Assembly: GCA_003158505.1 (NCBI GenBank)
Contig: PMJK01000092.1
Location: forward strand, 11,178 to 22,269
DNA length: 11,092 bases
Direction: 5' to 3'
Origin: Holophagaceae bacterium
Lineage (GTDB): Bacteria; Acidobacteriota; Holophagae; Holophagales; Holophagaceae
Shown here: positions 1 through 7,538 of the stretch, piece after piece
Layout of the letters: every line of letters begins with the position of its first letter
Numbering within the stretch: the stretch's first letter is position 1
Translations under genes and position numbers: made by a program
Notes under the pieces: generated by a model
Database searches by the model: none
The model's input: the letters and a program-made list of their open reading frames with translations, nothing else
Told to the model about the DNA's origin: nothing

Positions 1-374
1 AGAACGCCATCCTGCTGGTGGACCATGCCCTGCATTTGGAACGGGAAGAAGGCATTTCCCGACGCCAAGCCATCATCCGCGCCGGCACGGTCCGCTTGCG
101 TCCGATCCTCATGACCAGCTTCGCCATGGTGGGCGGCATGCTGCCCCTCTTCCTGGCGCTGGGCGCCGGCGCGGAGATGCGGGCCCCCATGGCCCGGGCC
201 GTGGTGGGCGGCCTCATCACCTCCACGCTGCTCACCCTAATCGTGGTGCCGGTGTTCTTCGAGATCCTGGAAGACATGAGCCTGGCCAAGGCCTGGGCCT
301 GGATCCGGCGCCGGCTTGGCAAACCCGTGGAGCTTGAAACCATGCGACCCCTCGTGGAGGCCCCGGATGCCTGA
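1..374 (+). CDS. RND efflux pump inner-membrane subunit, C-terminal end (partial)
   Basis: This is the C-terminal end of a proton-driven RND (AcrB/MexF/MdtC-type, hydrophobe/amphiphile class) transporter, which exports toxic compounds from the inner membrane and periplasm through a tripartite complex. The reading frame is open to the left edge (first whole codon at base 3) and reads NAILLVD, the well-known start of a late transmembrane helix in this family. It is followed by LRPILMTSFAMVGGMLPLFL and by a GAGAEMRAPMARAVVGG segment leading into the last helix, which ends VVPVFFEIL. The order matches the last three helices of AcrB-like pumps. A charged cytoplasmic tail of about 30 residues follows. 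The GTG at 18 is an internal valine codon, not a start. The last 8 bases overlap the next gene. The subfamily (drug versus metal exporter) cannot be fixed from this fragment, although the sequence looks more like drug exporters. Confidence 0.93.
   Translation, partial: NAILLVDHALHLEREEGISRRQAIIRAGTVRLRPILMTSFAMVGGMLPLFLALGAGAEMRAPMARAVVGGLITSTLLTLIVVPVFFEILEDMSLAKAWAWIRRRLGKPVELETMRPLVEAPDA
354..360 (+). promoter_or_regulatory. Ribosome binding site of the nitroreductase gene
   Basis: GTGGAGG lies 6 bases upstream of the ATG at 367, inside the last codons of the RND pump gene. It fixes the nitroreductase start at 367 rather than the in-frame ATG at 316, which has no such site. Together with the 8-base ATGCCTGA overlap it suggests translational coupling of the two genes. 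Confidence 0.65.
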
Positions 375-1071
375 TTCACCCTTTTATTCCGCTGTGGAGT
401 CCAGACGCACCGTGCGGGATTTCCTGCCCGACCCGGTGCCCCAGGAGGTGCTGGACCGCTGCCTGGATGCGGCGCGCCTAGCCCCCAGTTCCAGCAACCT
501 CCAGCCATGGGAATTCATCATCATCCGCGATCCGGAAACCCGGCGGTTGGCCAACGCCGCCTGCCTGGACCAGATGCCCGCCAAGACAGCACCGGTGCTC
601 ATCGCCCTGGTCACTCACCGCGATACCTGGAGACGGAACCGGGACGAGATCCTGCGCATCTTCGAAGGCCGGGGGCCGCTCCGTCCGAGCCAGGCCTCCT
701 ACTACCGGCGCATCATTCCGGTGATCTACACCACGGGACCTTTCGGCGTGCTCGGGCCGCTGAAGCGGGCCTTCAGCCGCCTGGCCTCTCGGTTCAAGCC
801 CACACCGAATCTCATGTCGCGCTCGGATATCCGCGTCATGGCGCACAAGAGCACAGCCCTGGCGGCCGCCACCTTCATGCTCGCCATGCGGGCCGAAGGT
901 TTCGACACCTGTCCCATGGAGGGCTTCGACCCTTGGCGGGCCAAGGCCCTGTTGGACCTGCCCAGGGGCGCCGAGGTGAACATGTTCCTGGCCGTGGGCC
1001 GGCGCAGCGAAAAGGGCGTGTGGTGGGACCGGGCGCTCGTGCCGCGAGAATGGGCTGTGCGAGAGATCTGA
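367..1071 (+). CDS. Nitroreductase-family FMN oxidoreductase
   Basis: A 234-residue protein of the nitroreductase superfamily: homodimeric flavoproteins that bind FMN and use NAD(P)H to reduce nitro compounds, quinones or related substrates in the cytoplasm. Visible hallmarks are the N-terminal SRRTVRDF (residues 12-19), which supplies the Ser/Arg contacts to FMN phosphate, and APSSSNLQPWEF (39-50), the family's typical N-Q-P-W segment. Later come CPMEGFDP (182-189) and a C-terminal GRRSEKGVWWDR (211-222), resembling the GxxxE FMN-binding end. A region around residues 88-150, rich in Arg/Lys and Tyr, is longer than in minimal NfsB-like members and may form a lid or substrate-specific insertion. 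The substrate cannot be read from the sequence. The gene overlaps the RND pump gene by 8 bases, so it is probably co-expressed with the pump; a joint role in detoxification is only inference. Start chosen at 367 on ribosome-site spacing. Confidence 0.9.
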   Translation: MPDSPFYSAVESRRTVRDFLPDPVPQEVLDRCLDAARLAPSSSNLQPWEFIIIRDPETRRLANAACLDQMPAKTAPVLIALVTHRDTWRRNRDEILRIFEGRGPLRPSQASYYRRIIPVIYTTGPFGVLGPLKRAFSRLASRFKPTPNLMSRSDIRVMAHKSTALAAATFMLAMRAEGFDTCPMEGFDPWRAKALLDLPRGAEVNMFLAVGRRSEKGVWWDRALVPREWAVREI

Positions 1072-1086
1072 TTCCTTCGGTGGCGG

Positions 1087-1105
1087 TGCCTGTCCGCATC
1101 AGGCA
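1087..1105 (+). other. Weak hairpin in the nitroreductase-mfd gap
   Basis: TGCCTG (1087-1092) and CAGGCA (1100-1105) form a perfect 6-bp stem with a 7-base loop in the 47-base gap between the nitroreductase stop and the mfd ATG. No T-run follows, so it is not a convincing intrinsic terminator. It ends four bases before the mfd ribosome site (GAAGGG, 1110-1115) and could modestly affect mfd translation. It may be chance. Confidence 0.25.
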
Positions 1106-1118
1106 ATCTGAAGGGTCT

Positions 1119-4100
1119 ATGACTGATGCGAACCACGATCTGAGGGAACTGCTCCGCTCGACCGAGGCGCCCTGGGAGGGTCTCGGGTCTCCAGGCGCCC
1201 GCCTCCGGTGGATGTCGCCTCCCGCCCTGGCCCTGGTGCTGGCCAGGTGGGTGAGCCGGGAGGGGCGGGTCCAGTCGCTATGGGTGGACGCGCCCTCGGA
1301 AGCCGAAGCCCGCACCCTGGCGCAGGATCTCCAGGTGCTTCTGCCGGGCACGGGGGTCGCCCATTTCCCCGGCTTTGCGGCCTATGCCGGTGGCGAAAGC
1401 AGCCCCCCGGGCATGGTGCTCCGGGAGCGCCTGTCGGCCCTGGTGGGCCTGCTGGAGCGCCGGGTCCAGGTGCTGGTCACCGGGCCGCTCACGGCTTGCG
1501 AGAAACTGCCCCATCCCACCTGGTTCCAGAAGCAGAAGCTGGAGCTGCGCAAGGGGGCGGAGGTGCCCCGCGAGCTGTTGCTGGAGACGCTGGTGGCCCT
1601 CGGCTACCGGCGCACGGAGATGGCCTCGTCCCCGGGCGAATTCAGCTCCCGCGGGATGGTGGTGGATCTCTGGCCGGACCATCTCGATCAGCCCCTGCGC
1701 CTGGAGACCTTCGGCGACGAGCTGGAGCGGCTCAGCCCCTTCGATCCTGATACCCAGCGGCGCACGGGCGAGGCGCTGGAATCGCTCATGCTCTACCCGC
1801 GCTTCGAGGGCGACCGGGGGGATGGCGAGGCCCTGCTGGCGGCCGTGGCCTCCCGCGCGGACCGCACCCAGGAACCCGGGGACGACCTGGCCTTCCGTCG
1901 CACCCGCCTCGCCACCCACGGGCATTTCCCTGGCGAGGAACTGTTCCATCCGCTGCTGGCCCAACCCAAGGGCCAGCTGGTCCACTGGGTGCCGCCCTGT
2001 CTGCGCGTTCGATTGGATGGGGCCTGGGAGGAGGCCCTGCGGGATTCCGAGCGCGCCCGCATCGAGGAGGGACTCGCCATGCTGCGCCGGGGCGGCGTGG
2101 TGTGCCCCGACTTCGAAGACCGCTTCCTGCCCTCGGATCCCAGCCGTCCCACCCTGCTGCTCACCGAGTGGCAGAGCGAGGCCACGGTGCCCCTGGCGGC
2201 GCAGCCCGTGCGCGAATTCCAGGGTCGCCTATCCGACCTGGCGGACCACCTCCAGGACCTGTCCCTCAACGGGCATCGGGTGTTCCTGGCCGGGTCCACG
2301 CCGGGCATGCGGGATCGCTTCCAGGAATTCTTACGGGAGCACGAGCTGCCCCAGGCCTACGGTACCGAAGTCGGATGCCGGGCTCTCCACCTGCCGTTGA
2401 GCGCAGGTCTTCATTTGAAGGAACCGGCCCTGGTGGTCTTCACCGAGCGCGAGGTCTTCGGCCGCAAGGCCATCCAGGCCGCGCCCAAGAAGTCCCGCAG
2501 CGCGGCCTTCCTGTCGGACCTGCGGGACCTCAAGCCCGGCGACCGCGTGGTGCACCTGGATCACGGGATCGGCGAGTTCCTGGGCTTCGCCACGCTCATC
2601 GCGGGTGGCGAGGAACAGGAAGTGCTGCAACTGCGCTACGCCGATGGCGGCCAGCTCAACGTGAGCCTGGAACGGGCCGATCTGATGCAGCGCTACACGG
2701 GCGCCGAGGGCCACCTGCCGCCCCTGGACAAGCTGGGCGGCGCTTCCTGGGCCAAGGTCAAGCGCCGGGCCAAGAAGGCCATCCGGGACATGGCCGACGA
2801 GCTTCTGAAGCTCTACGCCCAGCGCAAGCTGGAGAAGGGCCACGCCTATCCGCCGGACGGGCCAGACATGGCGGCCTTCGATGCCAGCTTCGCCTTCACG
2901 CCCACGCCGGACCAGGTCGAGGCCATCGAGGCGGTGAAGGCCGATCTGGAATCGCCGCGGCCCATGGATCGCCTGTTGGTGGGCGATGTGGGCTTCGGCA
3001 AGACTGAGGTGGCCATGCGGGCGGCCGCCAAGGTGGCGCTGGAAGGCAAGCAGGTGGCCGTGCTGTGCCCCACGACAGTGCTCTGCTTCCAGCATTTCCG
3101 CACCTTCAAGGAGCGCTTCGCGGGCTTCCCCATCCGCATCGAGATGCTCAACCGCTTCGTGGATCCCGTGGACCAGAAGCGCATCCTGCAGGATGTGGGC
3201 GACGGCAAGGTGGAGATCGTCATCGGCACCCACCAGATGCTCGGTGCCCGCGTGAAGTTCGCGGACCTGGGCCTGGTGGTCATCGATGAGGAGCAGCGGT
3301 TCGGTGTGGGGCACAAGGAGAAGCTGAAGAAGCTGCGCCTCAACGTGGACCAGCTGGCCCTCAGCGCCACGCCCATCCCTCGCACACTGCACATGAGCCT
3401 CACGGGTCTGCGGGAGATCAGTCTCATCGAAACGCCGCCCAAGGACCGCCTGTCCATCGAGACCGTGGTGGCCCCCTGGAGCGATGAGCTGGTGCAGACT
3501 GCCATCCAGTTCGAGCTGCGGCGTGGCGGCCAGGTCTACCTGGTGCACAACCGCGTGGAGTCCATCGTATCGATCGCCGAGCGGGTGCGCGAGCTGGTAC
3601 CGGACGCCCGCGTAGCCGTGGGCCACGGGCAGCTGAGCGACGAGGGCCTGGAACACGTGATGCTGGCTTTCATGGAAGGCCGCGTGGACGTGCTGGTGGC
3701 CACCACCATCGTGGAGAACGGCCTCGACGTGCCCAACGCCAACACGCTCATCGTCCATCGCGCGGATGCCTTCGGCCTCAGCCAGCTCTACCAGCTGCGG
3801 GGCCGGGTGGGCCGCAGCGATGTGCCCGCCTATGCCTACCTGCTGATTCCGCCCAAGCACGAGATCAGCGAGGATGCCCGCCGGCGGTTGCAGGCTCTGG
3901 AGGATTTCTCGGAACTGGGCTCGGGCTTCCGGGTCGCGGCCATGGACCTGGAGCTGCGGGGCGCGGGCAACCTGCTGGGCGGCGAGCAGTCCGGCCACAT
4001 CCACGACATCGGCTTCGAACTCTACGTGAAGCTACTGGAGGAGACCCTCCAGGATCTGCAGGGCCAGCCCAGCGCCAGCTTCGAGGTGAAGCTGGACGGC

Positions 4101-4529
4101 CTGGCCCCGGGCGCCCAGCTCGGTCGCCGCTGGATCGACCAGGCTGCTGAGCGCCTGGTGGCCTACAAGCGCATCTCCCGCCTGCGGGAGGAACGGGACC
4201 TCGAACTGTACAAGCTGGATCTGGAGGATCGCTTTGGCCACATCCCCGAGGACGATTCAGACACGCTGCACTTCTTCGAACTGCTCAAGGTGAAGCTGCG
4301 GGCCCAGCTGCTGGGCGTGTCCGAAGTGGCCGTGGACAAGGGCCAGCTCAAGCTGCGCCTGAGCCCCCAGACACCCGTCGATCCTGCGAAGCTGATGGTG
4401 TGGGTGGGGCGGGCCAAGGGCGCGAGCTTCAGCCCCGACGGCACGGTGCGAATGCCGCTGCTGGGCACCCAGGATGGCCCCATCCTCCAGGCCCAGCGGG
4501 TGCTGGTGGAATGGGTTGCCCTGGGCTGA
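1119..4529 (+). CDS. mfd: Transcription-repair coupling factor Mfd
   Basis: A 1136-residue Mfd, close in length to the 1148-residue E. coli protein. Mfd is a DNA translocase that removes RNA polymerase stalled at lesions and recruits UvrA for nucleotide excision repair. The N-terminal UvrB-like module contains GEFSSRG and PLRLETF; R178, R194 and F198 align by motif with the E. coli UvrA-contact residues R165, R181 and F185. The CarD-like RNA polymerase interaction domain starts near residue 471 (LKPGDRVVHLDHGIGEFLG). The RecG-like translocase follows, with Walker A GDVGFGKT (622-629), Walker B/DExx box DEEQRFG (from 723), motif III SATPIPRT (from 749), and GLDVPNANTLIV leading to the QLRGRVGR arginine motif. 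The UvrA-masking C-terminal domain ends the protein. The frame is open far upstream through the nitroreductase gene, but that extension has no Mfd-like sequence. ATG 1119 has a nearby GAAGGG, with a short 3-base spacer. GTG codons at 1080 and 1086 are in frame but lack a site. Confidence 0.97.
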   Translation: MTDANHDLRELLRSTEAPWEGLGSPGARLRWMSPPALALVLARWVSREGRVQSLWVDAPSEAEARTLAQDLQVLLPGTGVAHFPGFAAYAGGESSPPGMVLRERLSALVGLLERRVQVLVTGPLTACEKLPHPTWFQKQKLELRKGAEVPRELLLETLVALGYRRTEMASSPGEFSSRGMVVDLWPDHLDQPLRLETFGDELERLSPFDPDTQRRTGEALESLMLYPRFEGDRGDGEALLAAVASRADRTQEPGDDLAFRRTRLATHGHFPGEELFHPLLAQPKGQLVHWVPPCLRVRLDGAWEEALRDSERARIEEGLAMLRRGGVVCPDFEDRFLPSDPSRPTLLLTEWQSEATVPLAAQPVREFQGRLSDLADHLQDLSLNGHRVFLAGSTPGMRDRFQEFLREHELPQAYGTEVGCRALHLPLSAGLHLKEPALVVFTEREVFGRKAIQAAPKKSRSAAFLSDLRDLKPGDRVVHLDHGIGEFLGFATLIAGGEEQEVLQLRYADGGQLNVSLERADLMQRYTGAEGHLPPLDKLGGASWAKVKRRAKKAIRDMADELLKLYAQRKLEKGHAYPPDGPDMAAFDASFAFTPTPDQVEAIEAVKADLESPRPMDRLLVGDVGFGKTEVAMRAAAKVALEGKQVAVLCPTTVLCFQHFRTFKERFAGFPIRIEMLNRFVDPVDQKRILQDVGDGKVEIVIGTHQMLGARVKFADLGLVVIDEEQRFGVGHKEKLKKLRLNVDQLALSATPIPRTLHMSLTGLREISLIETPPKDRLSIETVVAPWSDELVQTAIQFELRRGGQVYLVHNRVESIVSIAERVRELVPDARVAVGHGQLSDEGLEHVMLAFMEGRVDVLVATTIVENGLDVPNANTLIVHRADAFGLSQLYQLRGRVGRSDVPAYAYLLIPPKHEISEDARRRLQALEDFSELGSGFRVAAMDLELRGAGNLLGGEQSGHIHDIGFELYVKLLEETLQDLQGQPSASFEVKLDGLAPGAQLGRRWIDQAAERLVAYKRISRLREERDLELYKLDLEDRFGHIPEDDSDTLHFFELLKVKLRAQLLGVSEVAVDKGQLKLRLSPQTPVDPAKLMVWVGRAKGASFSPDGTVRMPLLGTQDGPILQAQRVLVEWVALG

Positions 4530-4563
4530 GAGTTGAGATTCAGCCTGCAACAGGTCCCCGCCG

Positions 4564-4568
4564 AAAGG
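4564..4568 (+). promoter_or_regulatory. Likely ribosome binding site of the membrane protein gene
   Basis: AAAGG lies 5 bases before the ATG at 4574. The frame extends back into mfd, but this site and the hydrophobic N-terminus that follows favour 4574 as the start. Confidence 0.45.
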
Positions 4569-4573
4569 CAGGC

Positions 4574-6049
4574 ATGGCCCAGGGACGGATCACCAGCATC
4601 TGGAATGGCCACCGCCCTGCGGTGGTGACGGCCGGGTGTTTCCTGGCGGCCGCGATTCTGGGCATGCTCACCGCCCACCACGGCGGGATCCAGGAGTTCG
4701 AGCCGCTGGGCTTCGCCACGGCCAGCCGCACCCTGAACTCGATCATGGCCGTGGTGATGACCAGCATCGCGCTGATTCTGCCGCTCACGTCGAACCTCTA
4801 CACACCGCGGCTGGTGAAGCTCTATGTGACCCATCCGCTGATCGTCGGCGGCCTCTCTGTCTTCATCGTGGGCAACCTGCTGGTGATGGCCCTGCATTTC
4901 TTCCCGGCGGGCCACGCCTTCGTCCGATTCGGCATCTGGGCCGTGGCCTTCATCTACCTGGTGGTGCTTGCGGGCATCCTCCCCTACCTGTTCGGCATCA
5001 GCCGGTTCCTCCGGCCCAGCTACTTCATGCCGATGCTCAGCCGGAAGGGCCTGCGCAGCCTGCCTGAACTGGCCCTGGGCCGGCACATCGAAACGAACAA
5101 GGACAACCTCTTCGAGACCATCGATGTGGTGACGAACGTGGCGCTCACGGGCATGGCCCGGGGGGACCGGCAGCTGGTCTTGCTCGCGCTGAAGAGCCTG
5201 CATTCGCTCCTGGCCGGAATCATCAGCTGCGGCGGACAGGAGACGTCCGCCTGGCGCGCCTCGAGGCCCTGGTTCGTTCCCGGTCTGGCCAAAGAGGGGC
5301 AAGACTACCTCATCCGCGAAGAGGTCTGGCCCGAGGCCTATGTCCTGGCGCAAATCCTCAAGGTGGCCGAGATGGCCACCCGGCGGCAGCATGAGCTGCT
5401 GTCCGAGATGGCGGCGCAGCTGGTGGATACGGCCCGCCTGGCCTGCGAGGCCGCCTCGGAGCCTGTGATCGAGCTCCACGTGATGACCTTCAACACCCTG
5501 TTGAGGGAGGCCCTGGATGAGCGGGACCTCCGCCGGTTCCAGAACCTGTCCTACCACTTCCGGCTGCTCGTCGAGACCTTCCACCGCGCGCCCGACCGGA
5601 TGCATAAGGCCCTCCACCATCTGATGCACTACGCCCGTCTCGCGGTCAAAGAGGGACTGCATTTCGCCTATGAGACGGTCCTGTATGACCTGGGCGAGCT
5701 GGTCCTGAGCATCGGCCGGAAGGACGAGGAGCGGGCCGTGGAGCTGATTCAGGCGTGGTCGGGGCCCGTCTGGCAGGAGGCCATCGCCCAGGACAGTACC
5801 ATGAAGAAGGTCGGCTGGCGCACCATCCTGCGCACCCACTGGGAGGCCCGGTCCATGGGCCTGAAAGAGGTCGCCGATGCCATCTTCTGGCGTTTCCTGA
5901 CGGACGAGGCGATCCATCGGGAGCAGTTGGAGCTGCTGCTGGAGGAGAACCGGGAGCTGCACTATGAGTTCAATGACCGGTTGATGCGCTTCGCCCACTT
6001 ATCCCCCGCGGCCGAGGCGGAAGCCCAGGCCTTTCTGGAGCAGTGGTAG
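4574..6049 (+). CDS. DUF2254-like four-helix membrane protein
   Basis: A 491-residue protein of unknown function. Four hydrophobic segments are visible: about residues 16-33, 56-72, 88-109 and 119-141. The second is preceded by an SRTLNSIMAVVMT stretch and followed by LTSNLYTPRLVKLYV. That arrangement resembles DUF2254 membrane proteins (a polar-start helix, then S-x-x-Y/F-x-P-R-x-L, then two more helices). After the fourth helix a long, mostly helical soluble part begins, including a segment near 178-213 (NLFETIDVVTNVALTGMARG...) that recalls the conserved soluble region of that family. The remaining C-terminal region (about 214-491) is Leu/Glu/Arg-rich and probably cytoplasmic and helical. 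No catalytic motif is recognisable. The gene starts 44 bases after the mfd stop on the same strand, so read-through from mfd is possible, but no link to DNA repair is evident. The coding call is firm; the family call is from memory of the pattern and is tentative. Confidence 0.6.
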   Translation: MAQGRITSIWNGHRPAVVTAGCFLAAAILGMLTAHHGGIQEFEPLGFATASRTLNSIMAVVMTSIALILPLTSNLYTPRLVKLYVTHPLIVGGLSVFIVGNLLVMALHFFPAGHAFVRFGIWAVAFIYLVVLAGILPYLFGISRFLRPSYFMPMLSRKGLRSLPELALGRHIETNKDNLFETIDVVTNVALTGMARGDRQLVLLALKSLHSLLAGIISCGGQETSAWRASRPWFVPGLAKEGQDYLIREEVWPEAYVLAQILKVAEMATRRQHELLSEMAAQLVDTARLACEAASEPVIELHVMTFNTLLREALDERDLRRFQNLSYHFRLLVETFHRAPDRMHKALHHLMHYARLAVKEGLHFAYETVLYDLGELVLSIGRKDEERAVELIQAWSGPVWQEAIAQDSTMKKVGWRTILRTHWEARSMGLKEVADAIFWRFLTDEAIHREQLELLLEENRELHYEFNDRLMRFAHLSPAAEAEAQAFLEQW

Positions 6050-6137
6050 CCATTCGCCGGTAGAGATGTGCTGTTCGCCGATCTGCATGAATGAGGGCTC
6101 CGGGAAGGGCTAGCTTGTAGGCATCCCGGGGGTTCCC

Positions 6138-7538
6138 ATGCTGCCCTTCCTGCTATCCGAGGCTGCGGCCCTGATTCGAACGGTCCACGCCGTGGCCCTG
6201 TTCGTGCTGTTCGTCGCCTTCGCGCCGGCGGCCATGCAGGGCGGGGAGCCCCGCATCGTGGGGTTGCATGGCTTCGAAACGGCCGAGGTGCGCCAGCAGG
6301 GGTTCTCCCTGCCCAGGCCCACGAAAGTTCACATCTACGCCCGGGGGGGCGGCCTCCACCAAATCTTGCACACCTCCTCGGACAATCCGCTGTTCGCCTA
6401 TGGCTGGATCCTGAACGCCACCACCCGCGAGGTGGTCTGGCAGATGGATGGAGCGAACACCAAGCGGGACTGGGAGTACCGCGTGGCCGATCGGTACCTG
6501 GATCTGCCCGCGGGCAGCTACGAAGCCTACTTCGCCAACCACGGATTCGGACAGGGCCTGTTCTTCGCCCAGTGGACCCGGAACATCGACCGGCGGGCTC
6601 TCGAGGCCGGAGCCAACGAGCGGCCCCACGGCTTTCTCGCCACCATGGGCGCCGACGACGCCAGCCTGCTCCGCCGCTGGCGGGAGCAGGTGGGGAACTA
6701 TGGCATGAAGATCTACCTGCCGGGCGGAAACCCTTCGGAAGTGTCCACCTTTGAGGCGCCCCTGCGCTGGAAGAACATCGTCGTGGCGCTTTCAGCCGAC
6801 GCGGACAACGGCCACTGGACCCAGGCCTTCCACCTGCGCAAACCCGTCACCCTGCATGTCTATGCGGAGGGCGAGGGCAGCGGCCGGAGCATGCACGACT
6901 ACGGCTGGATCACGGACGCCCGCAGCCGGGTCCGGGTGTGGGAGATGACCCTGGACAAGTCCCAGTACGCCGGTGGCGCCCGCAAGAACCGCCGCCAGGT
7001 GGAGACCATCCCGCTGCCCGCGGGAGACTACGAAGCCACGTTCATCACGGACGATTCCCATTCCCCCGCGGACTGGAACGCCGCGCCTCCCTGCGATCCC
7101 GGGCTGTACGGCCTGACGCTGTCCGTACCCGCCGATGCCGACCTGCCGGCGGTCACGCTGACGAAGCCCCTCTCCTGGACCGTATTGGCCGAACTGGTGC
7201 GCGTGGGCAATGACCAGGATCGCCGCACCTCTTTCACCCTCGCCACGGCGCAATCGGCGCGCGTCTATGCCGTCGCTGAGGGTGATGGCGATGACATGGC
7301 GGACGAGGGCTGGCTTGAGGACGCCGCGGGAACTCGCGTTTGGACCATGGTGCGCAGCCATACCCTTCATGCCGGCGGCGCCTCCAAGAACCGCCTGGCC
7401 GATGAACTGATCAGCCTCCCCAGGGGCACCTACACCCTGCGATTCAAGACCGATGACAGCCACGCCTACGGCCATTGGAACGATGATCCGCCCTGGGATC
7501 CGGAGCACTACGGCCTGACGGTCTATGCGGTGAAGTGA
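6138..7538 (+). CDS. Secreted protein with three repeats of an unrecognised domain
   Basis: A 466-residue protein I cannot assign to a named family. The hydrophobic stretch VHAVALFVLFVAFAPAA (residues 16-32) looks like a signal peptide cleaved near 32-36, so export is likely. The mature part holds three copies of one domain: about 38-196, 214-330 and 349-464. Repeats 2 and 3 share a clear signature: (Y/H)AGGAxKNR (277-285 and 411-419), LPxGxY (293-298, 428-432), TDDSH (304-308, 438-442), then WN-x2-PP-x-DP and YGLT. Repeat 1 keeps YGWI, VVWQM, LPAGSYEAYF and a closing YGMKIYL. It lacks AGGAxKNR and TDDSH and carries a helical insertion near 146-187. The alternation of short hydrophobic strands suggests beta-sandwich domains for surface or periplasmic binding; the Asp/His clusters could bind metal, but that is inference. 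The ATG at 6138 has only a G-rich stretch (6128-6132) upstream. The 3' end overlaps the opposite-strand radical SAM gene by 16 bases. Confidence 0.85.
   Translation: MLPFLLSEAAALIRTVHAVALFVLFVAFAPAAMQGGEPRIVGLHGFETAEVRQQGFSLPRPTKVHIYARGGGLHQILHTSSDNPLFAYGWILNATTREVVWQMDGANTKRDWEYRVADRYLDLPAGSYEAYFANHGFGQGLFFAQWTRNIDRRALEAGANERPHGFLATMGADDASLLRRWREQVGNYGMKIYLPGGNPSEVSTFEAPLRWKNIVVALSADADNGHWTQAFHLRKPVTLHVYAEGEGSGRSMHDYGWITDARSRVRVWEMTLDKSQYAGGARKNRRQVETIPLPAGDYEATFITDDSHSPADWNAAPPCDPGLYGLTLSVPADADLPAVTLTKPLSWTVLAELVRVGNDQDRRTSFTLATAQSARVYAVAEGDGDDMADEGWLEDAAGTRVWTMVRSHTLHAGGASKNRLADELISLPRGTYTLRFKTDDSHAYGHWNDDPPWDPEHYGLTVYAVK

Noticed and set aside
507..1118. Long open upstream extension of the mfd frame, 204 codons through the nitroreductase gene.
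   Set aside because: It is the +1/+2 shadow of a clearly coding nitroreductase gene. The sequence is low-quality Arg/Gly/His/Pro-rich with no Mfd homology, and Mfd at 1119 already has normal length and a ribosome site.
2331..4004. 557-codon open frame on the minus strand inside mfd.
   Set aside because: It lies antisense to the most conserved part of Mfd (translocase motifs), and its composition is typical of a shadow frame.
4163..5998. 611-codon open frame on the minus strand across the end of mfd and the membrane protein gene.
   Set aside because: Antisense shadow caused by high GC at third codon positions. The translation is Gln/His/Leu/Gly-rich with no recognisable domain and crosses two well-supported genes.
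6050..6137. The 88-base gap before the repeat protein gene, with a short direct repeat TTCGCCG (6053-6059 and 6074-6080).
   Set aside because: A 7-base repeat is too short to mean much here. No convincing promoter boxes or terminator could be read in the gap, although a promoter could well lie there.
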